DNA from: Chlorokybus atmophyticus
Taxonomy: Eukaryota; Streptophyta; Chlorokybophyceae; Chlorokybales; Chlorokybaceae
Direction: 5' to 3'
Assembly (NCBI GenBank): GCA_009103225.1
Contig: RHPI01000385.1
Location: forward strand, 752,580-807,626
Length of the DNA stretch: 55,047 nt
A model generated the notes under the pieces. It was not told the DNA's origin and made no database searches. It saw nothing but the letters and a program-made list of their open reading frames with translations. Of the stretch, positions 34,522 through 47,000 are shown piece after piece (within the stretch, counting starts at the first letter, position 1; each line of letters opens with the position of its first letter). The position numbers and the translations under genes were made by a program.

Positions 34522-36159
34522 ATGGGTAACCCAGCCTGCTGCGGTTGCCTGTCTTCCTCAGAAGCTGCGCCGCCTGCTTCCCAGCCTACAGTAACAGCGA
34601 CAGCCGCCGCATCCTCCGCTGCTGCGACTGCTGCAAAGCCGGTAGCAGTTGCTTCTGCTTCTGCAACCGCGGTGAAGCCAGCCCTTACCGCCGCCACTGT
34701 CCCAACCACCGTCCCTCCAGTCCCTGAGCCCGCCTTCACCAAGGTGAGATTGAACGTCAGCAGCCATGTCTACAGCCAAATCAAGTCTAAAACCGCCCAA
34801 TTACTTACGTGCAATGCAATCAGGCTGAAACCACTAGCAGCAGGAAGATGGCTTCCGCTCCACCCAAGATCTACATCATCTACCACTCTATCTGGGGTAT
34901 CAACTTTAGCTACGCCCTTTCATCGTGCCATGCACTAAGTGCTTGCTGGCTGGATAACATATTCTTGCTGCAACACATTGCAGGCCACATTCGCACCATG
35001 GCCCACAAGGTTGCCGAGGGCGTCCGTGAAGCCGGAGGAGATGTCAAGATCTTCCAAGTAAGTCCTGCATTGCTGTTGCCTACATCACAACTACAATAAG
35101 ATTTTCTACATGTCATGTATTTGGTAAACTGACCATTGACTTAATCTGGACCTGCATGAACCACTTTACGCTGCTCATACCTCGTGACCTTGCAGGTGCC
35201 TGAGACGCTGCCACAGGAAGTTCTAGGTAATGTCCAGTTATGTCCACATGCTTAACCTCTAGTAGCAAGGTGGTTGTTCAGCTTGGCATCTCTGACACTG
35301 TGTACTTGTCACAGAGAAAATGCATTCTGCTCCCCGTGGTGATGATCCAACCATCACCACTGAGCAGCTGACTGAGGCAGACGCTTTCCTGTGGGGCATT
35401 CCAACTCGCTATGGCATGATGTCTGCTCAGTTCAAGGTGCGTTGTGGGTAATCGTTGTGGTGTCGTTCAGCACGATGTGTGCGGTAAAGCTGTGCAAGTC
35501 TAATGCATTGTGGACATGCAGAGCCTTATTGACTCCACGGGTCAGCTGTGGCAGCAGGTATGCTTGCGCTGGCGTATCGTCATATGCTGTGTTGTATCCA
35601 CCAGTCACTATACCATCCATATATACTTCCTTCATCCCGTTCATGATAGTCATGTTGGTGCAGGGTGCATTGGTTGGCAAGCCAGTTGGCATCTTTTTCT
35701 GCACCTCTAGCCAGGGTGGAGGCCAGGTAAGAACCTTACCTAATATTGTACGGTACTGCATTGCAGGACTTGCTTTGTCTGCACTCATAAAACAATTGCG
35801 TATGTAGGAAACCACCGCGCTTACAGCGGTGACCCAGATTGCGCATCATGGCATGATCTTTGTTCCTATGGGTTACACAACCCCGGAGGTTTTCAACATG
35901 GACGAGATTCATGGCGGCTCTGCTTACGGTGCAGGCTCATACACCACTCCTGCTGGAACGGTATGTGATGCAGCCCCAGGCAAAGTTTTTGCATCACACA
36001 TACTGACAAGTAAAAGAAGAGTAGCCACATGCCAGTGCTCATGGGGTGCCTTATGCGCAGCGCATGCCCACTGAGCTGGAGTTGGCTATTTGCAAGCACC
36101 AGGGTTCTAGCTTTACCAAAACAGCCGCAGCGCTGAAGAGAGGCCGGGAATTGGCGTAA
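34522..36159 (+). CDS. WrbA-type NAD(P)H:quinone oxidoreductase (flavodoxin-like)
   Basis: WrbA-type proteins bind FMN and reduce quinones by two electrons. Exons: 34522-34743, 34824-34896, 34984-35057, 35196-35226, 35315-35436, 35522-35557, 35664-35726, 35808-35960, 36061-36159. All are in phase and give 290 aa. Family blocks are [20 protein letters not shown] (flavodoxin phosphate loop region), [64 protein letters not shown] and [13 protein letters not shown]. The first exon adds about 75 residues: MGNPACCGC followed by a disordered Ala/Pro/Thr/Val linker. MG plus adjacent Cys residues is the pattern for N-myristoylation with palmitoylation, so membrane attachment is likely by inference. 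Fungal and plant relatives are also membrane-associated. Confidence 0.95.
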
Positions 36160-37155
36160 GGTCAGCATGCCTATCCCTAGACTAAGATTCAGGAAACCAC
36201 CTGCGCATTTTACGTCAGGACGTCAGTGTTGCATGTACCCCTTTATACATATTCCGTTTGCATTATCTTCCATCTCGGCTGATTGCGGTGCTCATCTTGC
36301 TGGCAATTGAGTGCAAAGTGTGATAGTATAGTTGGTTCAGTCTCGTAGTGTATTAAGATGTGCCATGCGCATGGCGTGCCTGTGATGGTTGCAGCGGTAC
36401 CACCACCAATCAGCACAGGTGTCCAACACACATTTGCCATGGAGTCCCTTTATCAAGTCTACATACTTTTCTCGTTGCTGCCTGAACCACGTTCACAGTA
36501 AATTACACGCACGCCACCAATGTTGCTTTGGCTGTAACTGCTGCGATTAACTGCCTATGTGTGTGACGATCTAAGCCGCAGACACCTTGGCCCACATATT
36601 GCTTGCTGCTGTATGCTGCACTTGTATACATACAGCAGCAAGCCCTGTGGTGCTGGATTAGGCTGCACACAGTCAGTTGCACAGTCTTGCCTTGGATGTG
36701 CTAGTGCCTTTGCATATGTAAACATAGACATACACTCTTATGTTATGTTATGCATTAAGCACGCCATGCATTGCACTTATACACAAGCAGCAGGTGCATA
36801 CACAAAGCACGTTGGGGTTAGACAGGCAAACATGCAGACAGTCATTTATGACAAATCGATGTCAACAACAACACGCAGGAAGTTGACCCAAAGCCCCTAG
36901 CATATGCATAAGCAGAGACAGTGACTTCAGCATTCATTCATTCATTTAGCAATCACACAACACCACAACAATTATGCATGGGGTGCTCTGGACAATGCAG
37001 CGTTATTCGATCTGCTGCTAGATGCCTGCCAAAGGGAGAGAGCTGCGCTCCATTATGCAGTACCAAATAATCACCTCAACCTCCGCAAACACATGTTTGA
37101 TCCATCCATAACTTGCACTTGAAACAATTAAGCCACCACCCTCACCACGCCAGTG
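36160..37155. other. Intergenic between the quinone reductase and TPR genes
   Basis: No coding evidence. It contains a perfect 15-bp hairpin, GCTTGCTGCTGTATG at 36601-36615 and CATACAGCAGCAAGC at 36629-36643, with a 13-nt loop. Confidence 0.5.
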
Positions 37156-40100
37156 TCACTGTTGCGTCTGCAAATCTCTTAAAAGTACAACTGGTCCAAA
37201 ATACTTGCGAGCTGGGATGTTTTTCGCTGCATCAATCGCCTGCAACGCCTCCTTCCTTCTGCTGTCGTTCAGCCCTGCTTGTTGCGTGGCCAACAGTGTG
37301 CTGTAGTATTTGCCAGCAATCAGTGTGCACGCGCGCATCAGATACTGCACCGCGTCCAAGTGGTGAACGGAAGGGGGCAACTCGTTCAAGACCTTCCTGG
37401 CGTTGGCAATAGTTGCTTCTGCCTCCTTAAGTGCCACGGATGAGGCCTGTGCATTGCGCTGCTTTCGGGCCACAACCATGTCGGCTTCAGCGGAAAGCAG
37501 CAGGGCCTTGACAAGAAGGAGACGCGGCTGAATGTGCACAAGTGACGGCAGTGAAGGTGACTGCATGGCTTCATCCTGCAGAAGCAAAGCATGCAATGTT
37601 GACTGCTGATCCAGCTGCTGTCAGTGCACAATCATAATATATCTATGCACATGAAGTAGCACCCCTATGTATCAAGGATGACTCCAAACATGCACAATGA
37701 TTGACTCCAAACATGGATATTGTTGCTAGGTCCTGTGGGCCACGTAAAGCGGCTTGAGAGTACCAGATGTACTCTTGTACGCAGCATCGTATATTCACTG
37801 CCAATGACCGCCCATATTGTACTGCGACCTCAGCAGGCCCACGACACCATACATTGTTATGACATGATCTCCTGGAAGCAATGCCTGCACAATTCCGAAG
37901 AACGCATGCCTTCATTTGCGCACGCATTGTGTCACAAATGCCTCATGCACCCACCTGCCCTGCCCTCACAGACGAAGCTGATTCTGCCAAGTCCGCTGCA
38001 CCCCTGAGCACTTCGCGCGCGCGCCCCGCCAACCGCAAGCCCTCTTCCATGCCCGCATCCGGACTCGCCGCTGCGTCCAGCTCAACCAGCGCAAGCCAGA
38101 TGAGGGTCTCAGGCAGCTGTTGGAGGGAGCGTTGGCTAAGAACCGAACCTTTCACAGGCATTCCCAACTGCCACCCCAACAACACCCTCCACACGGTTTC
38201 TCACCTTGAGTGAGAAGGGTTTGAGTTGCCCCTTGCGGATATCCAGACACGACTGCAGCAGTGCGCGGGCCTCGTCCAAGCAGCTGCGCCCTCCTCGCAG
38301 ATGCAAACAGGAAGCCAGGTTTTCTTGCGCTGTGGCTGTGCTCAGTGCCTCCGTGCCCTGCACAACGGCCACCACACTTGTCTGTATGTCATTCCTCAAC
38401 CTGAACCATGTACCACCTTGCAACACATGGTTCAGTCAAAGCAAGGTTTGCAGAATAGGTCTGCCCAGATTATTTGTTAGATTGTAGCGATAGCTTCCCG
38501 AAGCGGGAAACAAGTCGATAGTGACACATTACCTCCTCATTCTTTACCAACTCAAGCACTTTTCGCAGCCAAACCTCCGCTTCTTCAAGCCGCTCCGCCT
38601 CAATAAGCAACTGAGCGAAGGAAGCCCCTAACGCTGTTAGACAGATACATGTGTAACATGTGGCTGTAACACGCGTGCATTTACAAAACACCTTTCAGTG
38701 CACTGTAAAAATGTTACAAGTGATACCTCAGCGAGACGGGATGCTCTCTTCAGCAGCACCTTTGGAGTTGTGCCAGCATTCTGCAAGCAGAGTTGTCTCA
38801 TGCATGGCACAACAGCCTTCTCTGATAGATAGTCACAGCAGCCAGGCCTGTGCACAGACCTCAAGTACTGTCACAGCTTGCATCATCTTGTCAACTGCTT
38901 CGGACAGATGACCTGCTGTTTGACTTGTGCCCCGCCCATGCGATTGCGCAATACCCAACACGTAAAGCTGGTAGTAGACCTGTTCAACAGTGGAATAATT
39001 TGTCAGATAAAACGGCGTGTTTTGCCTGACAGCATAACTGTGTAATCTTGCTGTGCAGTCACCTCAGCGCAATGAAACAGCGTGCTCGCGTACTCTCGAT
39101 GTGATGTCCCAAATGTTGTACCCTTGATCTGTGCAAGCCATCTTGTCAATATGTATGTTGCTAATACACGCAGTAGGAGACTGTGCCTGTGCGTACCTTG
39201 AGTGCGCGCTGTTCAACAGGCACGTCCCACAAAGATACATGCGAGGCAAGAGCAAGGTTGAGACCAAGTGCATGACAAATGTAGAAAAGGAGACAATTGT
39301 AGAAAAGCACATTTTGCCCGGTGAGGACACCGGACAGGGTGTTGTGATAGGTCCAACATGGAAAGCACACACTCATAGGAGCATTGTGTATGTGCGCGTG
39401 CATGCCTGTGTGGCAGAACTTTGAGCACTGCACTTACCTGGTAGCAATCAAGGGCGCGGTCGGGAAAACCCTGAAGCAGGTAGAAACCCCCAAGGTTGTG
39501 CAGAGCAAGACCTAAGCTGACGGACAAGAAGATAAATGCAATATGCACTATTATGCGATGCGCGTGCCCACAGACTTCACTGCCAACCTTTGATGACTGG
39601 GACCGCAAGCAGTGGTCAGCCTCTCAATAGCTTCACGATATAGCGGCTCAGCCTTGTCATAATCCTTCTGGACTCTATACAGCTCAGCCTGCACCCCAAC
39701 GCAACACCACAACCGCATTGAAACACGTGCCCATCCAGGCACACACATGCATGCACGCTCACATGTGCACATGTGCACACACAAACTGCTCACAAGGTTG
39801 TTGCAAGCGGCGGCGACATGGGGGTCGGCGTCCCCAAAACCATCTCTCGCCTCCTGCAGAGCACGCGTGAGGTACCGCTCAGCCTCGCCCAGGCGGCCCT
39901 GCGTGTAGAGTAGGTGAATGTGGCGAACGCATGGGTGGGAGGCGGAACAAAGGGGTTGAGTTGGTTGGTTACGCGGCGCCCAGATTGGTACACAAGAGCA
40001 GTTGAGAATGTGACATGCTCATCAATGCACATGAGTGAATAACGACAAACACCGTACGACAACTAGTAAAAAACATGGGCTGCAGGCATGCACCACAGCT

Positions 40101-40945
40101 GTTCACACGTACGTACCGTGTGTGAACAGCTGGCCTCATGCTGAAATCACGCGGACAACGTGTGTTGTATGCAAAGATTGGTTGCTACTGCTTGCAAGTA
40201 CCTGCGAGAACAGGTCTGTTCCAACATCCGTGTACACACGCCAGCGCGCGGTGTGGCTGTTCGACGCGGCGGGCTGCTGATCTTTGATGTTGACATTGAG
40301 CTTAACGTCAACGTCTGTGTTGCTATCATTGTCCTCTTGCTCTTGCTCGCGTGCGACAGCTGCTGCCGTCGCCAAAACTATGCAGTGAGACGGTTCAGCT
40401 TGTGCTCAATTGTGCACACTCTTGATGATGCTTGAACTGCTCAGAAGTATAGAAGAATTGTTTCAATTCGGTGTTCGTCAAAAACGATGTCTTGCTTGCA
40501 TGCACGTATTGAAGACCGCCGTCAGCGCCTTGTTACTGGTGATGATGCTGCTGATTGCAAGCACTAGTAACCAGGACACTGCACATAAACTTACGAACAC
40601 ATTGAATTTGTTTTTTTCCTTCGGTTCGTTTGTCTGGTCGGTTGGTTGGTCGTTCACTGTTGAGTGGTGTACCCGTCCAACGGAGTGTATTGCACAGTAG
40701 CAACGTGCTCACTTCATGAACTTACATGCAGGGGCGAAAGCGATTGGCGCCCTAGCGTTGCCGCCGCCTCGCCTCCCTCCTCCTCCTCCTGCTGCTGCTG
40801 CTGCTGATGATGCTGATGTTGCTGCTGCCCATTCCGCGGCAGCCGTCGCCAAAGACAGCGAGGCTTGCGCAGGGCAGCAGCGCTGAAAGGCGGCTGACCA
40901 CACGCACCACCTAGCGGAGGTCGCCGCCGTCATCCGCAACGCCAT
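37156..40945 (-). CDS. TPR (kinesin-light-chain-like) repeat protein, organelle-targeted by appearance
   Basis: Exons (minus): 40945-40726, 40377-40202, 39898-39794, 39688-39588, 39516-39438, 39122-39063, 38979-38860, 38780-38727, about 38640-38533, 38357-38205, about 38160-37955, 37575-37156. Joints around 38640-38727 and at 38160 are not fully resolved. The N terminus is Ala/Gly/Arg-rich like a mitochondrial or plastid presequence, followed by an acidic linker. The TPR units are clear: GRLGEAERYLTRALQEAR, KDYDKAEPLYREAIERL, LGLALHNLGGFYLLQGFPDR, GTSHREYASTLFHCAE, ERLEEAEVWLRKVLELVK and ATAQENLASCLHLRGGRSCL. TPR arrays bind partner proteins; the partner is unknown. A diverged duplicate lies 7 kb upstream. 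Confidence 0.82.
40096..40132. repeat. Perfect 13-bp hairpin in a TPR-gene intron
   Basis: CAGCTGTTCACAC, 11-nt loop, GTGTGAACAGCTG. It lies in the second intron of the TPR gene (40201-39899), about 70 bp from the donor. The decayed duplicate does not show the same stem at the matching place. Confidence 0.7.
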
Positions 40946-41030
40946 GGATGCAAGCTACAAGAGGAATACCATGACATAATTGCACAGCACGCTGCTGCTT
41001 GTGTACCTTGTGTGCACCACTCATGCCTTG

Positions 41031-41240
41031 TCAAGGCTTGCATACGGACAAGCCTTGACTGAGTTTGCCGCCTTCCCCAAGCAGTGGTCGGGTACATACA
41101 GCTGAGATGCGAGTGCATGCAAACCCAAAGCCACACTCTCGTTGAAGAAAAAGAGATCCGGGGTCCAGATCTCTTCTTGTGTGCGCTCTACACGCTGAAC
41201 TGGTATGCGCAAGGGTTGAGGTTGTTGCTGTGCACGGTGG
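41031..41240 (-). pseudogene. Fragment resembling a Cys-loop ligand-gated ion channel
   Basis: On the minus strand a frame reads LRIPVQRVERTQEE then IWTPDLFFFNESVALG. The I-W-x-P-D-x-x-x-x-N pattern is the hallmark of the extracellular ligand-binding domain of pentameric ligand-gated channels, and the preceding basic strand is compatible. Only about 40 residues support the call. The rest of any gene would lie in or beyond the N gap at 41396-41760. No transmembrane exons were found, so it may be a remnant or chance similarity. Confidence 0.3.
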
Positions 41241-41395
41241 TGCCATCCTCCCTCCAAGCCAGCCCTGCCACCTCCCGTTCCGAGCATGTTGGTTTGCACG
41301 CTATTCCAAGGTCCTAGTGGACTAAGAGTTTGGGGGTCTAGTCGTTGGTGTGCAACAGAGCGCTGGTATGCCAGACCAGTGGCTCCCCCTCCCCC

Positions 41396-41760
41396 NNNNN
41401 NNNNNNNNNNNNNNNNNNNNNNNNNNNNNNNNNNNNNNNNNNNNNNNNNNNNNNNNNNNNNNNNNNNNNNNNNNNNNNNNNNNNNNNNNNNNNNNNNNNN
41501 NNNNNNNNNNNNNNNNNNNNNNNNNNNNNNNNNNNNNNNNNNNNNNNNNNNNNNNNNNNNNNNNNNNNNNNNNNNNNNNNNNNNNNNNNNNNNNNNNNNN
41601 NNNNNNNNNNNNNNNNNNNNNNNNNNNNNNNNNNNNNNNNNNNNNNNNNNNNNNNNNNNNNNNNNNNNNNNNNNNNNNNNNNNNNNNNNNNNNNNNNNNN
41701 NNNNNNNNNNNNNNNNNNNNNNNNNNNNNNNNNNNNNNNNNNNNNNNNNNNNNNNNNNNN
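41396..41760. other. Assembly gap (365 Ns)
   Basis: Unsequenced bases. The gap lies between the TPR gene and its duplicate, next to the channel-like fragment. Confidence 0.99.
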
Positions 41761-44005
41761 AGAATAGAACTGTCGTGTTGTGTTTACACATGTTGCATGC
41801 ATTTGACTTCATGCACAGGTTGTGTCGTGTTGTGTTGTGCTGCTTTCTTTGCATTTCGCAATAGCTGCATGCCAGTCGCATACTTCAGCCATACACTGCA
41901 CGCAGATGGCTTCGCGTGTGAGCCTCGTCTTATTGTTGTCTAGCCGCAGGTTGTTGAAGTTTGTGCTTTAGCCTATGTTATGGCGCATTCTCGCTAGGAC
42001 AACTGCGAGCTGCTCCCCTCCTGCTGCCTCCCAAAATGCTGTTGTGCTTGGTGTTGCAAACGTTGGTTATTGGCGGTGCGGCCACGCCTAGCCATTGAGA
42101 AGTTTACGCAATCCGTGGTTGGTTGCATCGGTATTTGTTTGATACACTGCCTGCTGACGCTTGGGCGCAGTGCCGCACGTCTCCATCACGTAACTTCCTA
42201 ACTCGATTACAACAACCATGGGTTGATCTTGAGCTGTGTGATGCGGACACAGATAGGGTCATGCACGCCTGCATAGGGCATTGGTGTAATGGCTTACGAC
42301 GGTGAGCGCGCATGAGCGCGAGCTTTTGCACTGCTTACTGTTGGGACTACGTGTACAAAAGAACGTCCAGGGTATTGTATAGCCTCAAGTGTTACGGCAC
42401 ATTTAGTCACTGTTATGTGCGCGTGCCTGATAACTTCTTATTGATTAGGGTGAGGGCGGAGGGGCCCCTTCCCCAAGGGGGTGGCGTATAGGTGAGCTGT
42501 GCAGTTGCAAGTGTTATGGCACATCAGTCAGTGGCGTGCATGCATGCGTGTACAGTCAGTGCGGAGGACGAATGTGCACGCTTTGTGTATGCTATGAACG
42601 CAGTCAACTTACCATCACATGATAGACCACCAGGATCAAGTAGGCTACGTACTTCACTACCCGCACTACCTCCGACACCCCATTGAGCATGCAGTAATAA
42701 TCACCTGCCCAAAGGGTCGTGTCTTCACGTGCATGATTGGGTTATGTGGTGCAGTTGCATATCACACGATACGGTATCGCGGCACTGTTAGTACTGATCA
42801 CCGTGATTCACGTGCGTGCGTGCGTGTGTGTCATGGTGATGCTGTGGTGCTAGGTGTGGCCGCCAACACCTGTGTAATGCTCCTCTGTCTTTTTACACTA
42901 CCTTGCATGCGAGCTAAAAAGTGACAGTGTATGTATACTTGCAGCAATTGTGGTGCTGCCAACACTGAATGCAGTCCGCATGTAGACTTGGCGCTCAGTG
43001 TCAATGCGTGATCATAGCTGACGGATGCTGCATCCTGTGTTTGTTTTTTATTGTGATTCACGCTACCATAATGGCACACACGTGCAGAAAGTGATAGGCG
43101 TGGTGGAGCTGTCGCGAAGGTACTTCAACTACAGGTGCAACTCAAGGTGAGTTCCATGCGCTGCACTTGCGTGCAAGGGTCATGCTCCATACTACCTTAC
43201 TGCAGCACCTCGTCGATGACAAAGTTGCCCGTCTCTCATATGCGTGTACAAATAAGGTCACACATCACGATGACCCATGACAGCTCTTGTGTGCACAATA
43301 AGTTCCAAGTTTAACGCGAATTGCGTTTAACATTATAGCACCGCATTTGTTGCAAGTAGTACACGCAGCACATTTCCTACAGTTATCCACAAGCTGTCGC
43401 ATGCGCGGCAGTCGTGGAGCGGCCAACAACTAGCACCACTATACGTGCGGATTGACAAAACATATTCAACACCCCCTATATGCACATGCGTGCACGCATG
43501 CATGCATACCACTGAGTGGTGTGCTATCACACATGCAATTGCACTGCACAACCCACGATTATGCATCACCACACACGCGGGCATGCATCTCTGACCAACG
43601 TGCCGCAAGGCATGTCTTGCACAATGCTACGACCCAACACGACTTCATACCTATGCAGCTGCACGCGCAGAGAGAGAGAGAGAGAGAGAGAGGTTGGAGT
43701 ACTCTAAATGCTATAAGTACTCCAACTGCCTTCTTGTCTAGAATTTGCACGAAACAAAAAGTTGTGCTCTGCAGTCATTTACTTGTAAACCGATATGTTT
43801 TCTCACGTCTTGCCTAGATGCATGAACCAAGTGGGATGCAATGGAAAGGAAACATATGCCTTTCCAAAAAGGCAGGGAGCTGCGTGTAATCGTGCTCCCT
43901 GCGCAGCAATCGGTTTACCTCAATGTTTGTGTATGCAAGCTCTGATGACTCGAAAGCCTACATCGCCTCAGCACAATGCACTATTTTCGCCTACTGCACC
44001 TGGAT
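41761..44005. other. Intergenic between TPR copies, possible stray plus-strand exons
   Basis: Mostly non-coding. Two short splice-bounded plus-strand stretches look exon-like: about 43087-43148 (KVIGVVELSRRYFNYRCNS, between CAG and GTGAG) and about 43206-43257 (HLVDDKVARLSYACTNK, between TGCAG and GTCAC). They may belong to a gene broken by the N gap. A GA microsatellite lies at 43670-43692. Confidence 0.35.
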
Positions 44006-44009
44006 ACCC

Positions 44010-47000
44010 CTGAACAGCATTGCTGGTTTAAAGTACTTGCAAGCCGGAAGTCTCGTCCCTGCTCCCATTACTTCCAACGTCTCCTTCTCAATGCTGTCGC
44101 TTAGCTCTGCTTGTTACGTGGCCAACAGTGTGCTGTAGTACTTGAGAGCGGCGAGTGTGCACGCGCGCATCAGATACTCAACCGCGTCAAAGTGGTGAAC
44201 AGCACAAGGCAACTCGTTCAAATGCTTCCTTGCATTGGCAATAGTCACTCTCGCCTCCTTCAGTGCTGCTAATGACGCCCGCGCATTGCGCTGCTTTTGA
44301 GCGACAAGCATGATGGCTCCAACGGAAAGCAGCAGGGCCTTGACAAGAAGGAGACGAGGGTGACTGTGCACAGTTGAGGGCAGCGGCAAAGCTGACCGCA
44401 CAGCTTCATCCTGCATAAGACATGCTATTGCTGGTCCACGGCAGCTGTCCATGCAAAGTCATACTGCATCTTCGCATTTATTTCACACTTGTGCAGCAAA
44501 TTTATGCTCAACCATTGCGACTTGCATGATAATGGACCGTAAACGCGGAAAATACTGCTATTTTGCCGTCATCAACCAAGGCTGGCAATAGAGCGCACCA
44601 GATAACACACTCTTGTACGCATTGACTGTTTATGCTGCAAACTATCCGCTAAGATCCCCGCGACCATACGAGCTTCACATGCGACATCAGGAATTGCGTG
44701 TGAAGCTCCTATGTGGGACCACAACACCATACTCTTTTCATATAGCCTCGAAAAATAAAAGCCCACGCACACGAATCTGGAGGTCACATGCACTTGTGTG
44801 CGCATGTGTTATGTTTTATGCGTGCAGCCAAGCGAACACACCTGCCCTGCCCTCAAAGTGGCTGCTGAATCCGCCAAGTCTGCTGCGCACCGGAGCACGT
44901 CACGCACGAGCCCCGCCGACTGCAAGGTCTCCTCCGCGCTATCCGCCGCACTAGCCGCTGCGTCCAGCACAATTAACGCAATCCAGATGAGGGTCTCAGG
45001 CACCTGTTCAGGGAGAGATTGGCTGAGCTCCATGACTCGGCCATAGATCATTGACTGTGCACGCGTCCCCCCACCAGTAAGTCTCATACTTGACGAACGG
45101 GTTGTTAATTTCAATAATAAGGGTGAGAGTAGCGCATTGCGGGTGTTCAAACATGACTTCAGCAGCATGTGGGCCTCGTCCAAGCGAATGCGCCCTCCTC
45201 GCAAATGCAAACAGGAAGCCAGACTCTCTTGCGCTGTGGCTGTTCTGAGTGCCTCAGGGCCCTGCACAACACATATGTTTATGTAACAGTTTGAATGGGT
45301 TTGCAACAGATGGTGTAGTCAAAACAAGGTTTGCAAAAACTGTTTACCCGCATTTATCGACTGCTTGCTTAGTCATAGTGGATCAGAGTCGCTTCCGCGA
45401 GTGGGACAATTTAGTAGACTGCAACGGTACCTCCTCATGTTTTACCATCTCAAGCACTTTGCGCAGCCCATGCTCCGCTACCTCAAACCACTCCGCCTCT
45501 ATGAGCAACTGAGCGCAGGGAGCCTCGCTGTTATACAATTGCCTGTACTTGCAAGTACATGTGTAACACGTGGCTGGAACACAACACATGTACGCGCATG
45601 TGCGTGCGTGTACACAACACCTTTGACAGTAAGTCTAAAAGGATAATGGAAAGATATGGTACCTCAGCGAGACGGGATGCTCTCTTCAGCAGCAATTATG
45701 GACGTGCCAGCTCTCTGCAAGCAGCGTTGTCACAGCATTGGCAATATGTGCGAAACATCTACCAATTGCCAACTAGTGAGTGACAGAAGCCAGGACTACA
45801 TACAGACCTCATGTGCTGTCACAGCTTGCATCATCTTGTCAACGTCAACCGCTGCAGTCAAATGACCTTCTGCTTGACATTCTGTGCCCCGCCAAGCAAT
45901 TCAGCGGAACCCAACGCGTAGAGCTGGTAGTGGACCTGTTAAACAATAGTGGCTTTGCGTCACATGAGATTGCTTGTTTTGCACGACAATACCGGTGTCG
46001 TCTTGGCGTCACCTCAGCGCGATCAAAGCACATGCTCGCAACTTGCTTTGAAAGTCTCAGTGCAATGTCATGTCTTCACCCTTGATCTGTGCAAGTGGTA
46101 TTATGGACGCGACACTGATATTGTCAATGCATGCAGAAGGAGACTGTATATGTGGATACCTTCTAACAGAGCTTACCAATAGCCACGTCCCCACGAAGAT
46201 ACATGCATACATGCATAGAGGAAGCAAAAGTTGAGACCAAGTGCGTGGCAATTGCCACCAACCGCACATCGCCAGGGCAAGATACCCGACAGAGTTTTAA
46301 AAGGCCCAACACGGAAGTATATATGCATAGAAACCAAATGTGTGTGTGTCCACGTGCACGTGCGCGTGCCTATGTGCACGTGCGTGCGTGCGCGCGTGCG
46401 TTACTTGCCAGGTAGCAATCAACGGCGAGGATGGCATGTTATGAAGCAGGTAGAAATCCCCGAGGTTGAGCCAAGCAAGACCAAGGCTGACAGACAAACA
46501 GCTCAATACAGCATGCAGGTACGCATTGCACATGCAGCAAACAGCCAACCTATAGTGATAGGGACCGTATACAGTTGCCAACCTCTCGATAGCTTCTTTG
46601 TAAAGCGGCTCGGCCTTGTCATACTCCTTCTGGACTCCGTATATGTCAGCCTGCACCGAACCCACACATCAACCGCAAAAACACACCTGCCCCGCCAGGC
46701 ATATAGATACATGTGCACGCGCGCATGTGCACACGCACACACATCCTGCTCACAAGGCTGTTGCAGGCCGCGGCGATGTGGGGTCCGGTCTTCTTGAATC
46801 CTCTCTTGCCACTCGCAAAGCGCGCGTGAGGTACCGCTCTGTTTCGGCTAGGCGGCCCTATGTGTAGAGTCAGAAAGCGATTGCATGCGCACAAAGTGGA
46901 ACAAAAGGTTTGAGGTTGCTTTGCATGGTAGGAGTGCTTGAACACGACCAGCAGTTGAAATAATAACTTGCGTGTCGGACACGCGCCTCAGTAAGCAAGT

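Noticed and set aside
41286-41943. Long frames spanning the N gap
   Set aside because: They are made mostly of ambiguous bases and carry no evidence of coding.
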